From: Rahnella bonaserana
GTDB taxonomy: Bacteria; Pseudomonadota; Gammaproteobacteria; Enterobacterales; Enterobacteriaceae
Length of the DNA: 64,000 bases
Reading direction: 5' to 3'
NCBI RefSeq assembly: GCF_019049675.1
Contig: NZ_JAFMOW010000068.1
Location: 496,001 to 560,000 of the forward strand
Positions 54,843 to 64,000 of this stretch are shown here, piece by piece. Position 1 is the stretch's first letter. Every line of letters starts with the position of its first letter. Under the pieces are notes generated by a model. The model was not told where the DNA came from. It did not search any database and worked only from the letters and a program-made list of their open reading frames with translations. The translations under genes and the position numbers were made by a program.

Positions 54843-56555
54843 ATGCTCCGCCGTTTCTTCTCTTATTACGTTCCTTATAAAAAGCTGTTCTTCCTCGATT
54901 TCGGATGCGCCATTCTGGCCGGGTTGCTGGAACTGGGTTTCCCGATGGCGATCAAAACCTTTATTGATAAGTTGCTGCCCGCACACGACTGGGTGCTGAT
55001 CATTGGCGCGACCGTCGGTTTGCTGCTGATTTATGTGATCAATACCTTACTGATGGCGATTGTGAACTACTGGGGACACGCACTGGGCGTCGGGATTGAA
55101 ACTGACATGCGTGCTCAGGCGTTCAGCCATTTACAGAAACTGTCTTTCCGTTATTACGACAACACTAAAACCGGCCACATCATTACCCATGTCACCAAAG
55201 ATCTGGAAGAAGTGGGGGAGATTGCGCATCACGGCCCGGAAGATGTGTTCATCGCAGTGATGACCTTTATCGGTGCGTTTATCCTGATGGCGACGGTACA
55301 TGTCCAGCTGGCGCTGATGACCATCATTATTGTTCCGGCAATGACCTGGATGGTCAGCCGTTATGGTGCGCAGATGACCGACACCTGGCGGCGCCTGTTC
55401 GGGATGGTGGGTAATTTCAACGCACGTATAGAAGAAAGCATCGGTGGTATCCGTGTGGTGAAAGCCTTTGCCAACGAAGATCATGAGCAAAAGCTGTTTG
55501 CGTCGGATAACAATAACTACCGCATCACTAAGCTGAAAGCCTACAAAATCATGACCGCAAGTCTGACGCTCAGTTACCTCAGTACCCGTCTGGTGCAGAT
55601 CATCGTGATGATCGCCGGAACCTGGTATGTGATTAACGACCAGCTGACCTACGGCGGATTCGTCGGTTTCCTGCTGCTGGTGGAAGTGTTTTTCCGGCCA
55701 GTGGCGAAAATCAGCTCGGTACTGGAAAGCTATCCGAAAGGGATTGCCGGTTTTAAACGCTTTACGCAACTTATCGATACCGCCCCGGATATCGTGGATC
55801 GCCCCGGCGCGCAGAACGTCAGCCATCTGCGTGGCGACATTCATTACGACAACGTGACGTTTGGCTACACGCCCGCCGGAAAAATCCTCAACGGCATCAC
55901 GCTGTCTATTAATGCCGGTGAGACGCTGGCGTTCGTCGGGCCTTCCGGTGCGGGGAAAACCACCTTGTGTTCGCTGCTGCCCCGTTTTTATGAGCTGGAC
56001 AGCGGCAGCATTACCATCGATGGCATTGATATCCGCGACATGACCCAGACCTCGCTGCGTCATAACATCGGCATTGTGCAGCAAGATGTGTTTCTGTTTG
56101 GAGGCACAATTCGCGAGAACATTGCTTACGGTAAACTGGATGCCAGCGAAGCGGAAATTCGCCTGGCCGCCAGTCGCGCACGCCTTGATGACGTAATTGA
56201 CGCGCTGCCGCTGGGGATGGACACCGTGATTGGTGAGCGTGGCGTGAAGCTTTCCGGCGGTCAGAAACAGCGTCTGTCGATCGCGCGGATATTCCTCAAA
56301 AACCCGCCGATCCTGATCCTCGACGAAGCGACGTCTGCACTGGATACGGCGACCGAACAGGCCATCCAGCAGTCACTGGCGGAACTTTCTGAGGGGCGTA
56401 CCACGCTGGTTATTGCTCATCGCCTGGCAACGATTCAGAATGCCGACCGCATTATCGTGGTCGATAAAGAAGGTATTGTTGAACAGGGCACGCATGAGTC
56501 TCTGCTTGCTCAGCAGGGCCGTTACGCACAACTTCACGCCGCGCAGTTCCGCTAA
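54843..56555 (+). CDS. ABC exporter, MsbA/MdlB-like fused type
   Basis: 570 residues: a six-helix membrane domain (about 1-310) and a C-terminal ATPase with Walker A GPSGAGKTT, Q-loop VQQDVFLFGG, signature LSGGQKQRLSIA, Walker B ILILDEATSALD and switch His IAHRL. It should act as a homodimer exporting lipids or drugs; the substrate cannot be told. GAGG lies 8 nt before the ATG. It is a single gene, with a hairpin GTCCTCCC/GGGAGGAC just after its stop. Confidence 0.87.
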   Translation: MLRRFFSYYVPYKKLFFLDFGCAILAGLLELGFPMAIKTFIDKLLPAHDWVLIIGATVGLLLIYVINTLLMAIVNYWGHALGVGIETDMRAQAFSHLQKLSFRYYDNTKTGHIITHVTKDLEEVGEIAHHGPEDVFIAVMTFIGAFILMATVHVQLALMTIIIVPAMTWMVSRYGAQMTDTWRRLFGMVGNFNARIEESIGGIRVVKAFANEDHEQKLFASDNNNYRITKLKAYKIMTASLTLSYLSTRLVQIIVMIAGTWYVINDQLTYGGFVGFLLLVEVFFRPVAKISSVLESYPKGIAGFKRFTQLIDTAPDIVDRPGAQNVSHLRGDIHYDNVTFGYTPAGKILNGITLSINAGETLAFVGPSGAGKTTLCSLLPRFYELDSGSITIDGIDIRDMTQTSLRHNIGIVQQDVFLFGGTIRENIAYGKLDASEAEIRLAASRARLDDVIDALPLGMDTVIGERGVKLSGGQKQRLSIARIFLKNPPILILDEATSALDTATEQAIQQSLAELSEGRTTLVIAHRLATIQNADRIIVVDKEGIVEQGTHESLLAQQGRYAQLHAAQFR

Positions 56556-57329
56556 TCTTCAGCGTCCTCCCTGGTAACGGGGAGGACCGGATTGCGGTTT
56601 AAATCGTCACCCGACAGTAAATTACTCCCCGAAATGTCCAGTTCCCCTTCAGGCAGGCTGTTGCCTTTAATCTCTCCCTTTTTTAATTTAAGCCCGTTTT
56701 GAATAAAAATAACTCAATGCGGTCAATTTATAATATTCAACTACGTTCAATTCAATCACGCAGGTAATTATTTTCTCTCTGAATTTGGTTTTATTTTGTT
56801 CAATATCTTTATTAATAATCCTAAACGCTAAAAAATTGCGTAGTACAAAAATCTTATGGCTGCTTTTTCTATTTATTAGATAACGAGCTTCACATCAAAA
56901 TAATTACCATGCTATGCACTATTTAAATGCAATGCCTTTTCAGATAGCACGAATTCCTTAACGATTGTTAACAGTTAAAAACCTTTTGATAAAGGTGATC
57001 TCGCTTGCAACTACTTTACAAACCTGCAAACAATTTGCACGCAAATGGTGCATTGCACCGTGGTGGTGCAAATTGTTATGCGAAAACCGCATATAATCAG
57101 GGGGTTAGCGTCTTATGATAGAAACATAATGTTACAACTCTTTACCTAAAAAAGACTTATCGAGGCGAACTTTTCCATTTTAACTTTTCGTGCTCAGTGT
57201 TAAGGTTCAAATCGTTTTACAGACAGACGCATTTTAAAACATGTACAAATACTCACAGCCCGATATTTCAGTCCTATAAAAGAACGGGCATGAGAACTCC
57301 TTTATAAAAAAATCAAGGAAACTTAAATA
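56556..57329. other. Long AT-rich region upstream of the porin
   Basis: 774 nt. After the ABC gene hairpin (56564-56587) it is AT-rich without an obvious gene; I cannot identify a micF-like RNA. At 57031-57075 there is a 45-bp inverted repeat, and at 57092-57097 a TATAAT box. From there to the porin ATG is a leader of about 230 nt with another dyad (GCCCG near 57257, CGGGC near 57287). OmpR sites are expected but not clear by eye. Confidence 0.5.
57031..57097 (+). promoter_or_regulatory. Porin promoter with a 45-bp inverted repeat
   Basis: CAATTTGCAC (57031-57040) and GTGCAAATTG (57066-57075) are perfect inverted arms around an inner GGTGC-ATT-GCACC. TATAAT follows at 57092-57097, with no good -35, as expected for an activator-dependent promoter. 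The repeat overlaps where the -35 should be, so it is a strong candidate operator. Confidence 0.5.
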
Positions 57330-58400
57330 ATGATGAAGCGCAGTGTGTTGGCCTTAGCGGTCTCTTTAATTGCAGTGGGTTCTACCGCGAATGCAGCTGA
57401 GATTTATAATAAAGACGGTAACAAACTGGACCTCTACGGTCGCGTAACCGCTAAGCATTATTTCTCCGATGACAAAAGTTCTGACGGCGACATGACCTAT
57501 GCGCGTCTGGGCTTTAAAGGCGAAACTCAAATTAACGACACACTGACCGGTTATGGCCAGTGGGAATATAACATTCAGGCTAACCACGCAGAATCTCAGG
57601 GCGACCTGGGTAACAAAACCCGTCTGGGCTTTGCTGGCCTGAAAGTGAAAGATTTCGGTTCTTTCGACTACGGCCGCAACTATGGTGTGGTTTACGACGC
57701 ACTGGGCTTCACCGATATGCTGCCAGAGTTCGGTGGTGATACCGCGAACTCTGATAACTACATGGTAGGTCGTTCAGGCGGCCTGGCCACTTACCGTAAC
57801 CAGGACTTCTTCGGTCTGGTCACTGGCCTGAACATTGCCCTGCAATACCAGGGTAAAAACGAAGGCGACGGTCGTGCATCTACTAAAGCGAACGGCGACG
57901 GTTACGGCGCATCCATCGATTATGAAGATATCGCAGGTTCCGGCATCGGTGCTGTTATCGCAGGTTCTTCATCTGACCGTACTAATGCACAAACTGACTC
58001 CGCTATCGGCGGCGGTGATAAAGCGTCTGCATGGGCAACCGCTCTGAAATACGATGCTAACCAGATTTATCTGTCTGCAATGTATAACGAAACCCGTAAT
58101 CTGGCACCAATCCCAGGCGGCTACGCGAACAAAACTCAGGGTTATGAGTTAGTTGCACAGTACCAGTTCGAAAACGGTCTGCGCCCGTCAATCGGTTACG
58201 TTCAGTCTAAAGCGAAAGATGTTGAAAACGGTATCGGCGATGTAGACCTGGTTAAATACTTCGAAATCGGTGCGACTTACTACTTCAACAAAAACATGTA
58301 CACCTATGTTGACTACATGATCAACCAGATCGATGACAACAACAAACTGGGCGTAAGCTCTGATGACATCGTTGCTGTCGCACTGACTTACCGCTTCTAA
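57330..58400 (+). CDS. ompF: OmpF-like general porin
   Basis: 356 residues. Signal peptide to about ANA (residue 22), mature [20 protein letters not shown], then 16 beta-strands; loop 3 shows the constriction sequence [13 protein letters not shown], and the protein ends in Phe as required for BamA targeting. The C-terminal third ([20 protein letters not shown], then [11 protein letters not shown]) and the [13 protein letters not shown] stretch are closer to OmpF than OmpC, but orthology is not proven by context. It allows passive diffusion of small hydrophilic solutes across the outer membrane. Confidence 0.85.
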   Translation: MMKRSVLALAVSLIAVGSTANAAEIYNKDGNKLDLYGRVTAKHYFSDDKSSDGDMTYARLGFKGETQINDTLTGYGQWEYNIQANHAESQGDLGNKTRLGFAGLKVKDFGSFDYGRNYGVVYDALGFTDMLPEFGGDTANSDNYMVGRSGGLATYRNQDFFGLVTGLNIALQYQGKNEGDGRASTKANGDGYGASIDYEDIAGSGIGAVIAGSSSDRTNAQTDSAIGGGDKASAWATALKYDANQIYLSAMYNETRNLAPIPGGYANKTQGYELVAQYQFENGLRPSIGYVQSKAKDVENGIGDVDLVKYFEIGATYYFNKNMYTYVDYMINQIDDNNKLGVSSDDIVAVALTYRF

Positions 58401-58450
58401 GTTAGTGAACTAAATTATTACCCCATTCTGTGTCTGAAAAAGGTAATCGC

Positions 58451-58483
58451 AAAGGCAGAGTTTCATTGGCTCTGCCTTTTTTT
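58451..58483 (+). terminator. Terminator of the porin gene
   Basis: GGCAGAG pairs with CTCTGCC around a 9-nt loop, followed by seven T's. Confidence 0.9.
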
Positions 58484-58673
58484 GTGCCTGTCATTTGTCC
58501 CTCCCTGACCGTGTTCCTCATTTCCAAATAACCACAATAAATTCATGCAGCTAAACCTATAGCCGCAGGTTATACCCCAAAGCCAAACAAGTATTCGTCA
58601 GCCGCTTTCTCCCGTGGAATATTGACCGTGTCTTATTAAAACTCATTAAAAAAAGAATCCCGGAGAAACTGAC

Positions 58674-59684
58674 ATGCAGCAAATTCCAAAGCCGTATCTT
58701 TTATTCCTTGGTGATGTGATGGATCCGCTGGCCGCGAAAACCGCGCGCGGCATTCACGTCTGGCGCCCTGAAGCCTGCGTCGGGCAAATCCGTCTGGCGA
58801 CGGATTCTGTGTCACTGGGCTTGCCTGAACTCGACATCGAAACGGCCAAAGCGCAGGGCGCAAAAACCATGGTGCTGGGTACAGCGAACTCCGGCGGCAA
58901 ATTACCGAAACACTGGCTGGATTCGATCAAAGCGGCGATCCGCGCCGGGCTTAACGTTGCCAACGGCCTGCATCAGGGGCTGAACGACATCCCTGAACTG
59001 GTTGAGCTGGCTAAAGAACATCACGTAGAGCTGTTTGACGTGCGTCATATGCAACCGGAACTTGATACCGGCACCGGCAAAAAACGCAGCGGCAAACGTA
59101 TTCTCACCGTCGGTACCGACTGCTCCGTTGGCAAAATGTATACCTCGCTGGCGCTGGAAGCGGCCATGCGTGAGCTGGATTTAAAAGCCGATTTCCGCGC
59201 AACCGGTCAGACCGGTGTGCTGGTGGCGGGGGCAGGCATTGCGATTGATGCGGTGATTGCCGATTTTATTTCCGGTGCGGTTGAAGCGCTGTCTCCGGCC
59301 AATGACGACGATCACTGGGACATCATTGAAGGTCAGGGCTCGCTGTATCACCCGTCTTTTGCCGGCGTGAGCATGGGGCTTATCCACGGCGCTCAGGCAC
59401 ATTTATTAGTGATGTGTCATGAGCTTGGTCGTCCGCACATGCGCCATCTGCCCCATCAGTTTATGCCAACGCTGCGTCAGTGCCTTGATACCAATCTGGC
59501 CGCTGCCAGCCTGACCAGCCCGGAGGTCAAAATCGCCGGTTTCTCGCTGAATACCTCGGCGGTCAGTGAAGAAGAAGCAAAAATTGCGCTGGCAGAAATC
59601 AGCGAAGAATTTGGCGTGCCTGCCACTGATCCGGTGCGTTTCGGTATCAAAAATATCGCGCAATGGATTAAGGATAACGGCTGA
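58674..59684 (+). CDS. dgcN: DgcN, DUF1611 family (D-glutamate N-acetyltransferase type)
   Basis: 336 residues of the DUF1611 family. A P-loop-like GTDCSVGKMYTSLALE (about 147-162) follows an N-terminal Rossmann-like domain (MVLGTANSGGKLP). Members next to dgcA were described as D-glutamate N-acetyltransferases of a D-Glu catabolic route (DgcN-DgcA, worked out in marine bacteria). Its stop shares one base with the dgcA start. The pairing with a peptide importer here leaves the real substrate open. Confidence 0.82.
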   Translation: MQQIPKPYLLFLGDVMDPLAAKTARGIHVWRPEACVGQIRLATDSVSLGLPELDIETAKAQGAKTMVLGTANSGGKLPKHWLDSIKAAIRAGLNVANGLHQGLNDIPELVELAKEHHVELFDVRHMQPELDTGTGKKRSGKRILTVGTDCSVGKMYTSLALEAAMRELDLKADFRATGQTGVLVAGAGIAIDAVIADFISGAVEALSPANDDDHWDIIEGQGSLYHPSFAGVSMGLIHGAQAHLLVMCHELGRPHMRHLPHQFMPTLRQCLDTNLAAASLTSPEVKIAGFSLNTSAVSEEEAKIALAEISEEFGVPATDPVRFGIKNIAQWIKDNG

Positions 59685-60649
59685 TGACTCAGATGACTTT
59701 CCAGTCCGTTGAACTGCCGCTGGCAAAGCCGTTTGCGATTTCCCGTGGTACACGCACTGCCGTCACGGTGGTGCGCGTTTCCCTGACCGACGGTGAATTT
59801 ACCGCAGTCGGAGAATGTACGCCGACCGCCCGTTATCAGGAATCGCCGCAAAGCGTGTGCGAACAACTCGAGCTGATCCGCCCGCAGGTGGAGCAGGGGC
59901 TGAGCCGGGAGGCATTACAGCAGGCGTTGCCCGCGGGGTCGGCGCGTAATGCCCTCGATTGTGCAATGTGGCGTCTCGATGCGGCAAAACAGGGCAAAGA
60001 CCTGTGGCAACTGCTTGATATGCCGAAGCCTGTTTCCGTCATTACCGCGGAAACACTGAGCCTGGATTCGCTGGAAAACATGGCGAAAGCGGCAGAAGTG
60101 GCCGTCGCCGCTGGCGCGCAGTTGTTGAAAATCAAACTCGACCGTGAGCAGATTCTCGGGAAAGTGGCGGCTATCCGCGCGGCTGCGCCTCACGCCACGC
60201 TGGTGGTAGATGCTAACGAGGCCTGGCTCGGTTTAGATCTCGGCAGTGTGTTTGAGGCGCTGCATGAATTCAATGTGGCGATGATCGAACAGCCACTTCC
60301 TGCCGGTAATGACAGCGATCTGGTGCGTTGTTTGCATCCCATTCCAGTCTGCGCCGACGAAAGCTGTCATGAGCGTGCCGATATTGAAGGGCTGCGCGAC
60401 CGTTACGAGATGATCAACATCAAGCTCGACAAATGCGGTGGCCTGACCGAAGCGCTGGCGATGACTGACGTGGCGCGGCAGTCCGGTTTGCGGATCATGG
60501 TCGGTTGTATGCTTGGTTCTTCCATTGCGATGGAAGCCGCGCTGCCGGTGGCGGTGCAGGCGGAACGTGTCGATCTCGACGGGCCAATCTGGCTGGCGCA
60601 GGACGCCGAACCGGCATTGCGCTATGAAAACGGTGAAGTCTGGCTTTAA
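59684..60649 (+). CDS. dgcA: DgcA / L-Ala-D/L-Glu epimerase, enolase superfamily
   Basis: 321 residues, YcjG-like. All catalytic residues fall at the E. coli epimerase positions: K149 and K151 (KIKLD), metal ligands D176 (VDANEAW), E202 (IEQPLP), D225 (CADESCH), and K247 (NIKLDKCGG). It epimerises the Glu alpha-carbon in L-Ala-D-Glu from murein recycling, or acts on N-acetyl-D-Glu as DgcA in the DgcN pathway; sequence alone cannot separate the two. A ribosome-binding site AAGGAGG follows for the next gene. Confidence 0.88.
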   Translation: MTQMTFQSVELPLAKPFAISRGTRTAVTVVRVSLTDGEFTAVGECTPTARYQESPQSVCEQLELIRPQVEQGLSREALQQALPAGSARNALDCAMWRLDAAKQGKDLWQLLDMPKPVSVITAETLSLDSLENMAKAAEVAVAAGAQLLKIKLDREQILGKVAAIRAAAPHATLVVDANEAWLGLDLGSVFEALHEFNVAMIEQPLPAGNDSDLVRCLHPIPVCADESCHERADIEGLRDRYEMINIKLDKCGGLTEALAMTDVARQSGLRIMVGCMLGSSIAMEAALPVAVQAERVDLDGPIWLAQDAEPALRYENGEVWL

Positions 60650-60679
60650 CAGTTCAGCCTATTAAGGAGGCGTTTATTG

Positions 60680-62548
60680 ATGACAGTGCCCATTTTGCAG
60701 ATTAACGATTTGTCGGTGACATTCTCCGGCCGGCAAGGCAAAACGCAGGCGCTGAAAGGCGTTTCCTTCTCGGTGAATAAAGGTGAAGTGGTGGCGGTGG
60801 TCGGCGAAAGCGGATCCGGTAAGTCCGTGACCTCACTGAGCGTCATGGGGCTGCTGCCGGATTCGGCGCACATTGACGCGGGCAGTATCGAATTTTTTGG
60901 CCGTAACGGCACCTGTCATGCGCTGACCGCGTTGTCAGCAGAATCACGCCGCAAGCTGCGTGGTCAGGAAATGTCGATGATCTTTCAGGAGCCGATGACC
61001 TCGCTCAATCCGGTGCTGCGCGTCGGCGATCAGCTGACCGAAGGACTGCGGGACCATGGCATCGCCAGTAAAGCCACGGCGCTGAATAAAGCCCGCGAGT
61101 TGCTGAAACAGGTTCGTATTCCTGACGTCGAACGCATCCTCAGATGTTACCCGCACGAACTTTCAGGCGGCATGCGTCAGCGCGTGATGATTGCGCAGGC
61201 GCTGGCCTGCGATCCGGCGTTGCTGATTGCCGACGAACCGACAACCGCGCTGGATGTCACGGTGCAGGCGCGTATTTTGCAAATTCTGCGCGACCTGCAA
61301 CAGGGCACTGATATGTCGGTTCTGTTTATTACGCATGACATGGGCGTGGTGGCGGAAATCGCCGATCGCGTGGTGGTGATGTATCAGGGCAAAGTGGTGG
61401 AGCAGGGCAGCGTGAACGAGATTTTCGCCAACGCGCAGCATCCTTATACCCGCGCATTACTGGCCGCCGTGCCGAAACTGGGCGATATGCAGGGGCTGAA
61501 ATGGCCGCGCCGTTTCCCGTTATTGGCCGCCCAAACCGGTCAAAATATTTCACCCGAAAAGCAATCGGTTGCAGGTGATCTCCCTAACACTCTGCCTGCG
61601 GATGACGAACAGAAAACCGCCAATTACGCTGCGCCGCCGCTGCTGGATGTGCGCGGGTTGCGCGTCTGTTATCCGATCCGTTCCGGCGTTTTGTCCCGCG
61701 TGACCAAAGAAGTGCACGCCGTCGAACAAATCGACTTCTCCATCTGGCCGGGCGAAACGCTGGCGCTGGTGGGCGAGAGTGGCTGCGGCAAATCCACCAC
61801 CGGTCGCGCAATCTTGCGGCTGGTTGGCAGCGAATCCGAAAGTATTCATCTCGAAGGCAAAGAAATTACCCTGATGCGCGACACGCCGTTTCAGGCGGTG
61901 CGTCGTCAGATCCAGATGGTGTTTCAGGATCCCTACGCTTCACTCAATCCGCGCCTGACTGTCGGGTTTTCCATAGCAGAACCTTTATTACTGCATGGCC
62001 TGAAAAAGTCGCTGGCCGACGCCACGCCGGTGGTCAATCAGCTGCTGAAAAGTGTCGGGCTGGAACCTTCCCATGCGCGGCGTTATCCGCACGAATTCTC
62101 AGGCGGCCAGCGCCAGCGTATCGCCATTGCCCGCGCGATGGCGCTGCAACCACAGGTGATTATTGCTGACGAAGCGGTGTCAGCGCTGGATGTGTCGATT
62201 CAGGCGCAGGTGGTCAATCTGATGATGGATTTACAACGCGATACCGGCGTGGCGTGGCTGTTTATTTCGCACGATATGGCCGTCGTGGAGCGTATCGCCA
62301 ACCGCGTTGCGGTGATGTACAGCGGGCAGATTGTCGAAATTGGTCCGCGTGACGACGTGTTTAGCAATCCTCAACACGCATATACCCGGCGCCTGCTCAG
62401 TTCGGTGCCGGTGGCGGATCCGACGCAGCGTGCGTTGCATCAGTTCGATGATGTGGAAGTGAAATCGCCGGTGCATCCGGCGGGTATACAGATAGAAAAA
62501 CTCAAATATTCCCGCGTCAGTGAACATCACTGGGTCGCACAGGGATAA
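60680..62548 (+). CDS. gsiA: GsiA-like dual ATPase of a peptide/glutathione ABC importer
   Basis: 622 residues with two complete ATPase domains. First: GESGSGKSVTS, LSGGMRQRVMI, LLIADEPTTALDV. Second: GESGCGKSTTG, FSGGQRQRIAI, VIIADEAVSALDV. Size and fused layout match GsiA of the E. coli glutathione importer. The start is ATG 60680 (a TTG at 60677 is also well spaced from AAGGAGG). It lies 30 nt after dgcA, so the importer and the epimerase are probably one operon, favouring Glu-containing peptides as substrate. Confidence 0.87.
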   Translation: MTVPILQINDLSVTFSGRQGKTQALKGVSFSVNKGEVVAVVGESGSGKSVTSLSVMGLLPDSAHIDAGSIEFFGRNGTCHALTALSAESRRKLRGQEMSMIFQEPMTSLNPVLRVGDQLTEGLRDHGIASKATALNKARELLKQVRIPDVERILRCYPHELSGGMRQRVMIAQALACDPALLIADEPTTALDVTVQARILQILRDLQQGTDMSVLFITHDMGVVAEIADRVVVMYQGKVVEQGSVNEIFANAQHPYTRALLAAVPKLGDMQGLKWPRRFPLLAAQTGQNISPEKQSVAGDLPNTLPADDEQKTANYAAPPLLDVRGLRVCYPIRSGVLSRVTKEVHAVEQIDFSIWPGETLALVGESGCGKSTTGRAILRLVGSESESIHLEGKEITLMRDTPFQAVRRQIQMVFQDPYASLNPRLTVGFSIAEPLLLHGLKKSLADATPVVNQLLKSVGLEPSHARRYPHEFSGGQRQRIAIARAMALQPQVIIADEAVSALDVSIQAQVVNLMMDLQRDTGVAWLFISHDMAVVERIANRVAVMYSGQIVEIGPRDDVFSNPQHAYTRRLLSSVPVADPTQRALHQFDDVEVKSPVHPAGIQIEKLKYSRVSEHHWVAQG

Positions 62549-62584
62549 CTCAACTTTCTTTTTTGGGACACACAGGAGAACACC

Positions 62585-64000
62585 ATGCATTCGACTTTAC
62601 TGCGTAAGAGCCTGCTTGCCGCCGGACTGGCGCTATGTTTCGCGGCGTCGGCTCAGGCCAAAGATTTGCGTATTTCCATGTATGCCGACGTGACCGGTTT
62701 CGATCCGCACGACACCACCGATACGCTGAGTTATTCCATTCAGAGCGGCATCTTTGAACGCCTGTTCCAGTTCGACAGCAAGATGGCCGTCGTGCCGGTG
62801 CTGGCGACCGATTACACCAGTAACAGCGATGCCACCGAATTCACCCTCAATCTGCGCCACGACGTGACCTTCCAGGACGGTACACCGTTCAACGCCGATG
62901 CTGTCAAAGCTAACCTTGATCGTCTGGCCAATCCTGCCAGTCACCTGAAACGTAACTCGCTGTTCAGCATGATTAAATCCGTTGAAGCCGTCAGCCCGTA
63001 TCAGGTGAAAATCACCCTGAACAAGCCTTTCGGCGCGATGATCAACACCCTCGCGCATCCTTCTGCGGCCATGCACAGCCCGGCATCCCTGAAACAATAT
63101 CCCAATGAGCAGGATCTGAGTGTGCATCCGGTCGGCACCGGCCCGTTCAAGTTTGTCGAATGGCAGCAGGGTAAAGACGTCAAGCTGGTGAAATACGACA
63201 ACTACTGGCAGAAAGGCTGGCCGAAAGTGGATTCCGTCACGCTGTATCCGACGCCGGAAGATTCCACACAGGTAGCAAAATTGAAATCCGGCGGCGTGGA
63301 CGCGGTCTACCCGTTGCCGTCCGATCTGGTGGAAACCGTGAAAAGCGATCCGAAGCTGGATATCGCGCAGGATCCGGGCATCTACCTGTATTACATCGCC
63401 TTTAATACGCAGAAAAAAGAGTTCTCGGATGTGCGCGTCCGTCAGGCGATTAACTACGCTATCGACCGCAATCTGTGGCTGAAAGTCGGTTTCGCCGGTC
63501 TGGGATCGCCGTCCACTTCGCCGCTGCCGAAAAATGTCCAGTTTTATCAGAAACAAACCACGCCGGATTACAGCTACAACATCGCCAAAGCCAAAGCGCT
63601 GATGAAAGAAGCCGGATATGAAAAGGGCTTTGACGTTGAAATGTGGAGCTCGAACAAGACCGACCGTATCCGCAGCGCGCAGTTCCTGAAACAACAGCTT
63701 TCCCTGATTGGCGTGCGCGTCAAACTGGTGCCGATGGATTCTGGCACGCTGACGCAGCGTCTGTGGAGCACTCCAAAACCGGCAGATGCGAAAGTGGAAA
63801 TGTATTACGGCGCATGGTCGGCCTCCACCGGCGATGCAGACTGGGCGCTGCGTCCGTTGTTCGCCACCGAATCCTGGATCCCGTCGGCGTATAACGTCTC
63901 TTATTACAGCAACAAACAGGTGGATGCGGCGATCACCGCCGGTCTGCAAACCGCTGACATCGAAAAACGCAAAGCGGCTTATGCCGACGCGCAAAAATTG
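62585..64000 (+). CDS. gsiB: GsiB-like substrate-binding protein, 3' truncated by window
   Basis: The frame is open for 472 codons from ATG 62585 to the window edge, with no stop. Signal peptide to about AQA (residue 25), then KDLRISMYADVTGFDPHDTT. SBP_bac_5 features include DGTPFNADAVKANLDRL and YGAWSASTGDADWALRPLFA; the latter matches GsiB closely. About 40 residues should be missing compared with GsiB (512). GsiC/GsiD-type permease genes are expected just beyond position 64000. Confidence 0.88.
   Translation, partial: MHSTLLRKSLLAAGLALCFAASAQAKDLRISMYADVTGFDPHDTTDTLSYSIQSGIFERLFQFDSKMAVVPVLATDYTSNSDATEFTLNLRHDVTFQDGTPFNADAVKANLDRLANPASHLKRNSLFSMIKSVEAVSPYQVKITLNKPFGAMINTLAHPSAAMHSPASLKQYPNEQDLSVHPVGTGPFKFVEWQQGKDVKLVKYDNYWQKGWPKVDSVTLYPTPEDSTQVAKLKSGGVDAVYPLPSDLVETVKSDPKLDIAQDPGIYLYYIAFNTQKKEFSDVRVRQAINYAIDRNLWLKVGFAGLGSPSTSPLPKNVQFYQKQTTPDYSYNIAKAKALMKEAGYEKGFDVEMWSSNKTDRIRSAQFLKQQLSLIGVRVKLVPMDSGTLTQRLWSTPKPADAKVEMYYGAWSASTGDADWALRPLFATESWIPSAYNVSYYSNKQVDAAITAGLQTADIEKRKAAYADAQKL

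Noticed and set aside
56556-57329. micF-like regulatory RNA upstream of the porin
   Set aside because: I could not find the characteristic 5' end or the terminator on the divergent strand, so it is not annotated.
62633-63994. 453-codon minus-strand frame opposite the gsiB-like gene
   Set aside because: The plus strand encodes a clear solute-binding protein that simply lacks a stop within the window; the antisense frame has no homology features.
1-64000. CRISPR arrays, tRNA or rRNA genes, prophage or integrase genes
   Set aside because: No regular spacer-repeat arrays, cloverleaf sequences, rRNA motifs or integrase/transposase frames were recognised on either strand.

Overview
The window looks like chromosomal DNA of a motile, nitrate-respiring member of the Enterobacterales. 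The flagellar, cystine-transport, nar and cha proteins match Escherichia coli families closely and at matching length, and ERIC-type intergenic repeats are present. Gene order differs from E. coli, and the accessory content (dgcN-dgcA, a two-chaperone fimbrial operon, a ClC channel with a CBS tail) suggests the Yersiniaceae, for example a Rahnella- or Ewingella-like genus. That genus-level guess is inference and cannot be proven from one window.

Layout. 1-2.7 kb: a truncated unknown gene, a DUF4186 protein, a small unknown protein, a YqaE/Pmp3 membrane peptide, an orphan OrtT/GhoT-type membrane toxin and an AraC-family regulator. 2.9-8.6 kb: the late flagellar block fliDST (minus), fliC (plus) and fliAZ. 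8.7-12.3 kb: D-cysteine desulfhydrase and the cystine ABC transporter (dcyD-tcyJLN). 12.5-14.2 kb: a ClC chloride channel. 14.3-21.3 kb: narGHJI with a classical FNR/NarL promoter. 21.4-22.4 kb: a small membrane protein followed by a striking repeat region (hexanucleotide satellite, about 510-bp imperfect palindrome, 43-bp tandem repeat). 22.4-25.5 kb: chaA, chaB, chaC and a decayed HigA-like antitoxin remnant. 25.5-37.6 kb: the complete flgNMA / flgBCDEFGHIJKL cluster. 38-39.2 kb: yohJK. 39.5-44.6 kb: a five-gene peptide-type ABC importer. 44.9-54.7 kb: an AT-rich accessory island with an RcsB-like regulator, an EAL phosphodiesterase, a chaperone-usher fimbrial operon with two chaperones and two unknown genes. 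54.8-58.4 kb: an ABC exporter and an OmpF-like porin. 58.7-64 kb: dgcN-dgcA with a gsiA/gsiB-like importer; gsiB runs off the window end.

How the parts fit. Four sigma-28 promoters can be read directly (fliC, fliD, flgM, flgK). They match a FliA/FlgM checkpoint in which the flagellin, its cap and chaperones, the hook-filament junction proteins and the anti-sigma factor are all late genes. The motility genes and the fimbrial island, the latter preceded by an RcsB-like regulator and a c-di-GMP phosphodiesterase, are natural opposites in the motile/sessile switch. The last block looks like a module for import and epimerisation of Glu-containing (murein-type) peptides or D-glutamate.

The least explained elements are the 21.7-22.4 kb repeat region, the ERIC copy between the narG promoter and narG, the regulator with Glu in place of the phospho-acceptor Asp, and the unknown lipoprotein/101-residue pair after the fimbrial operon.
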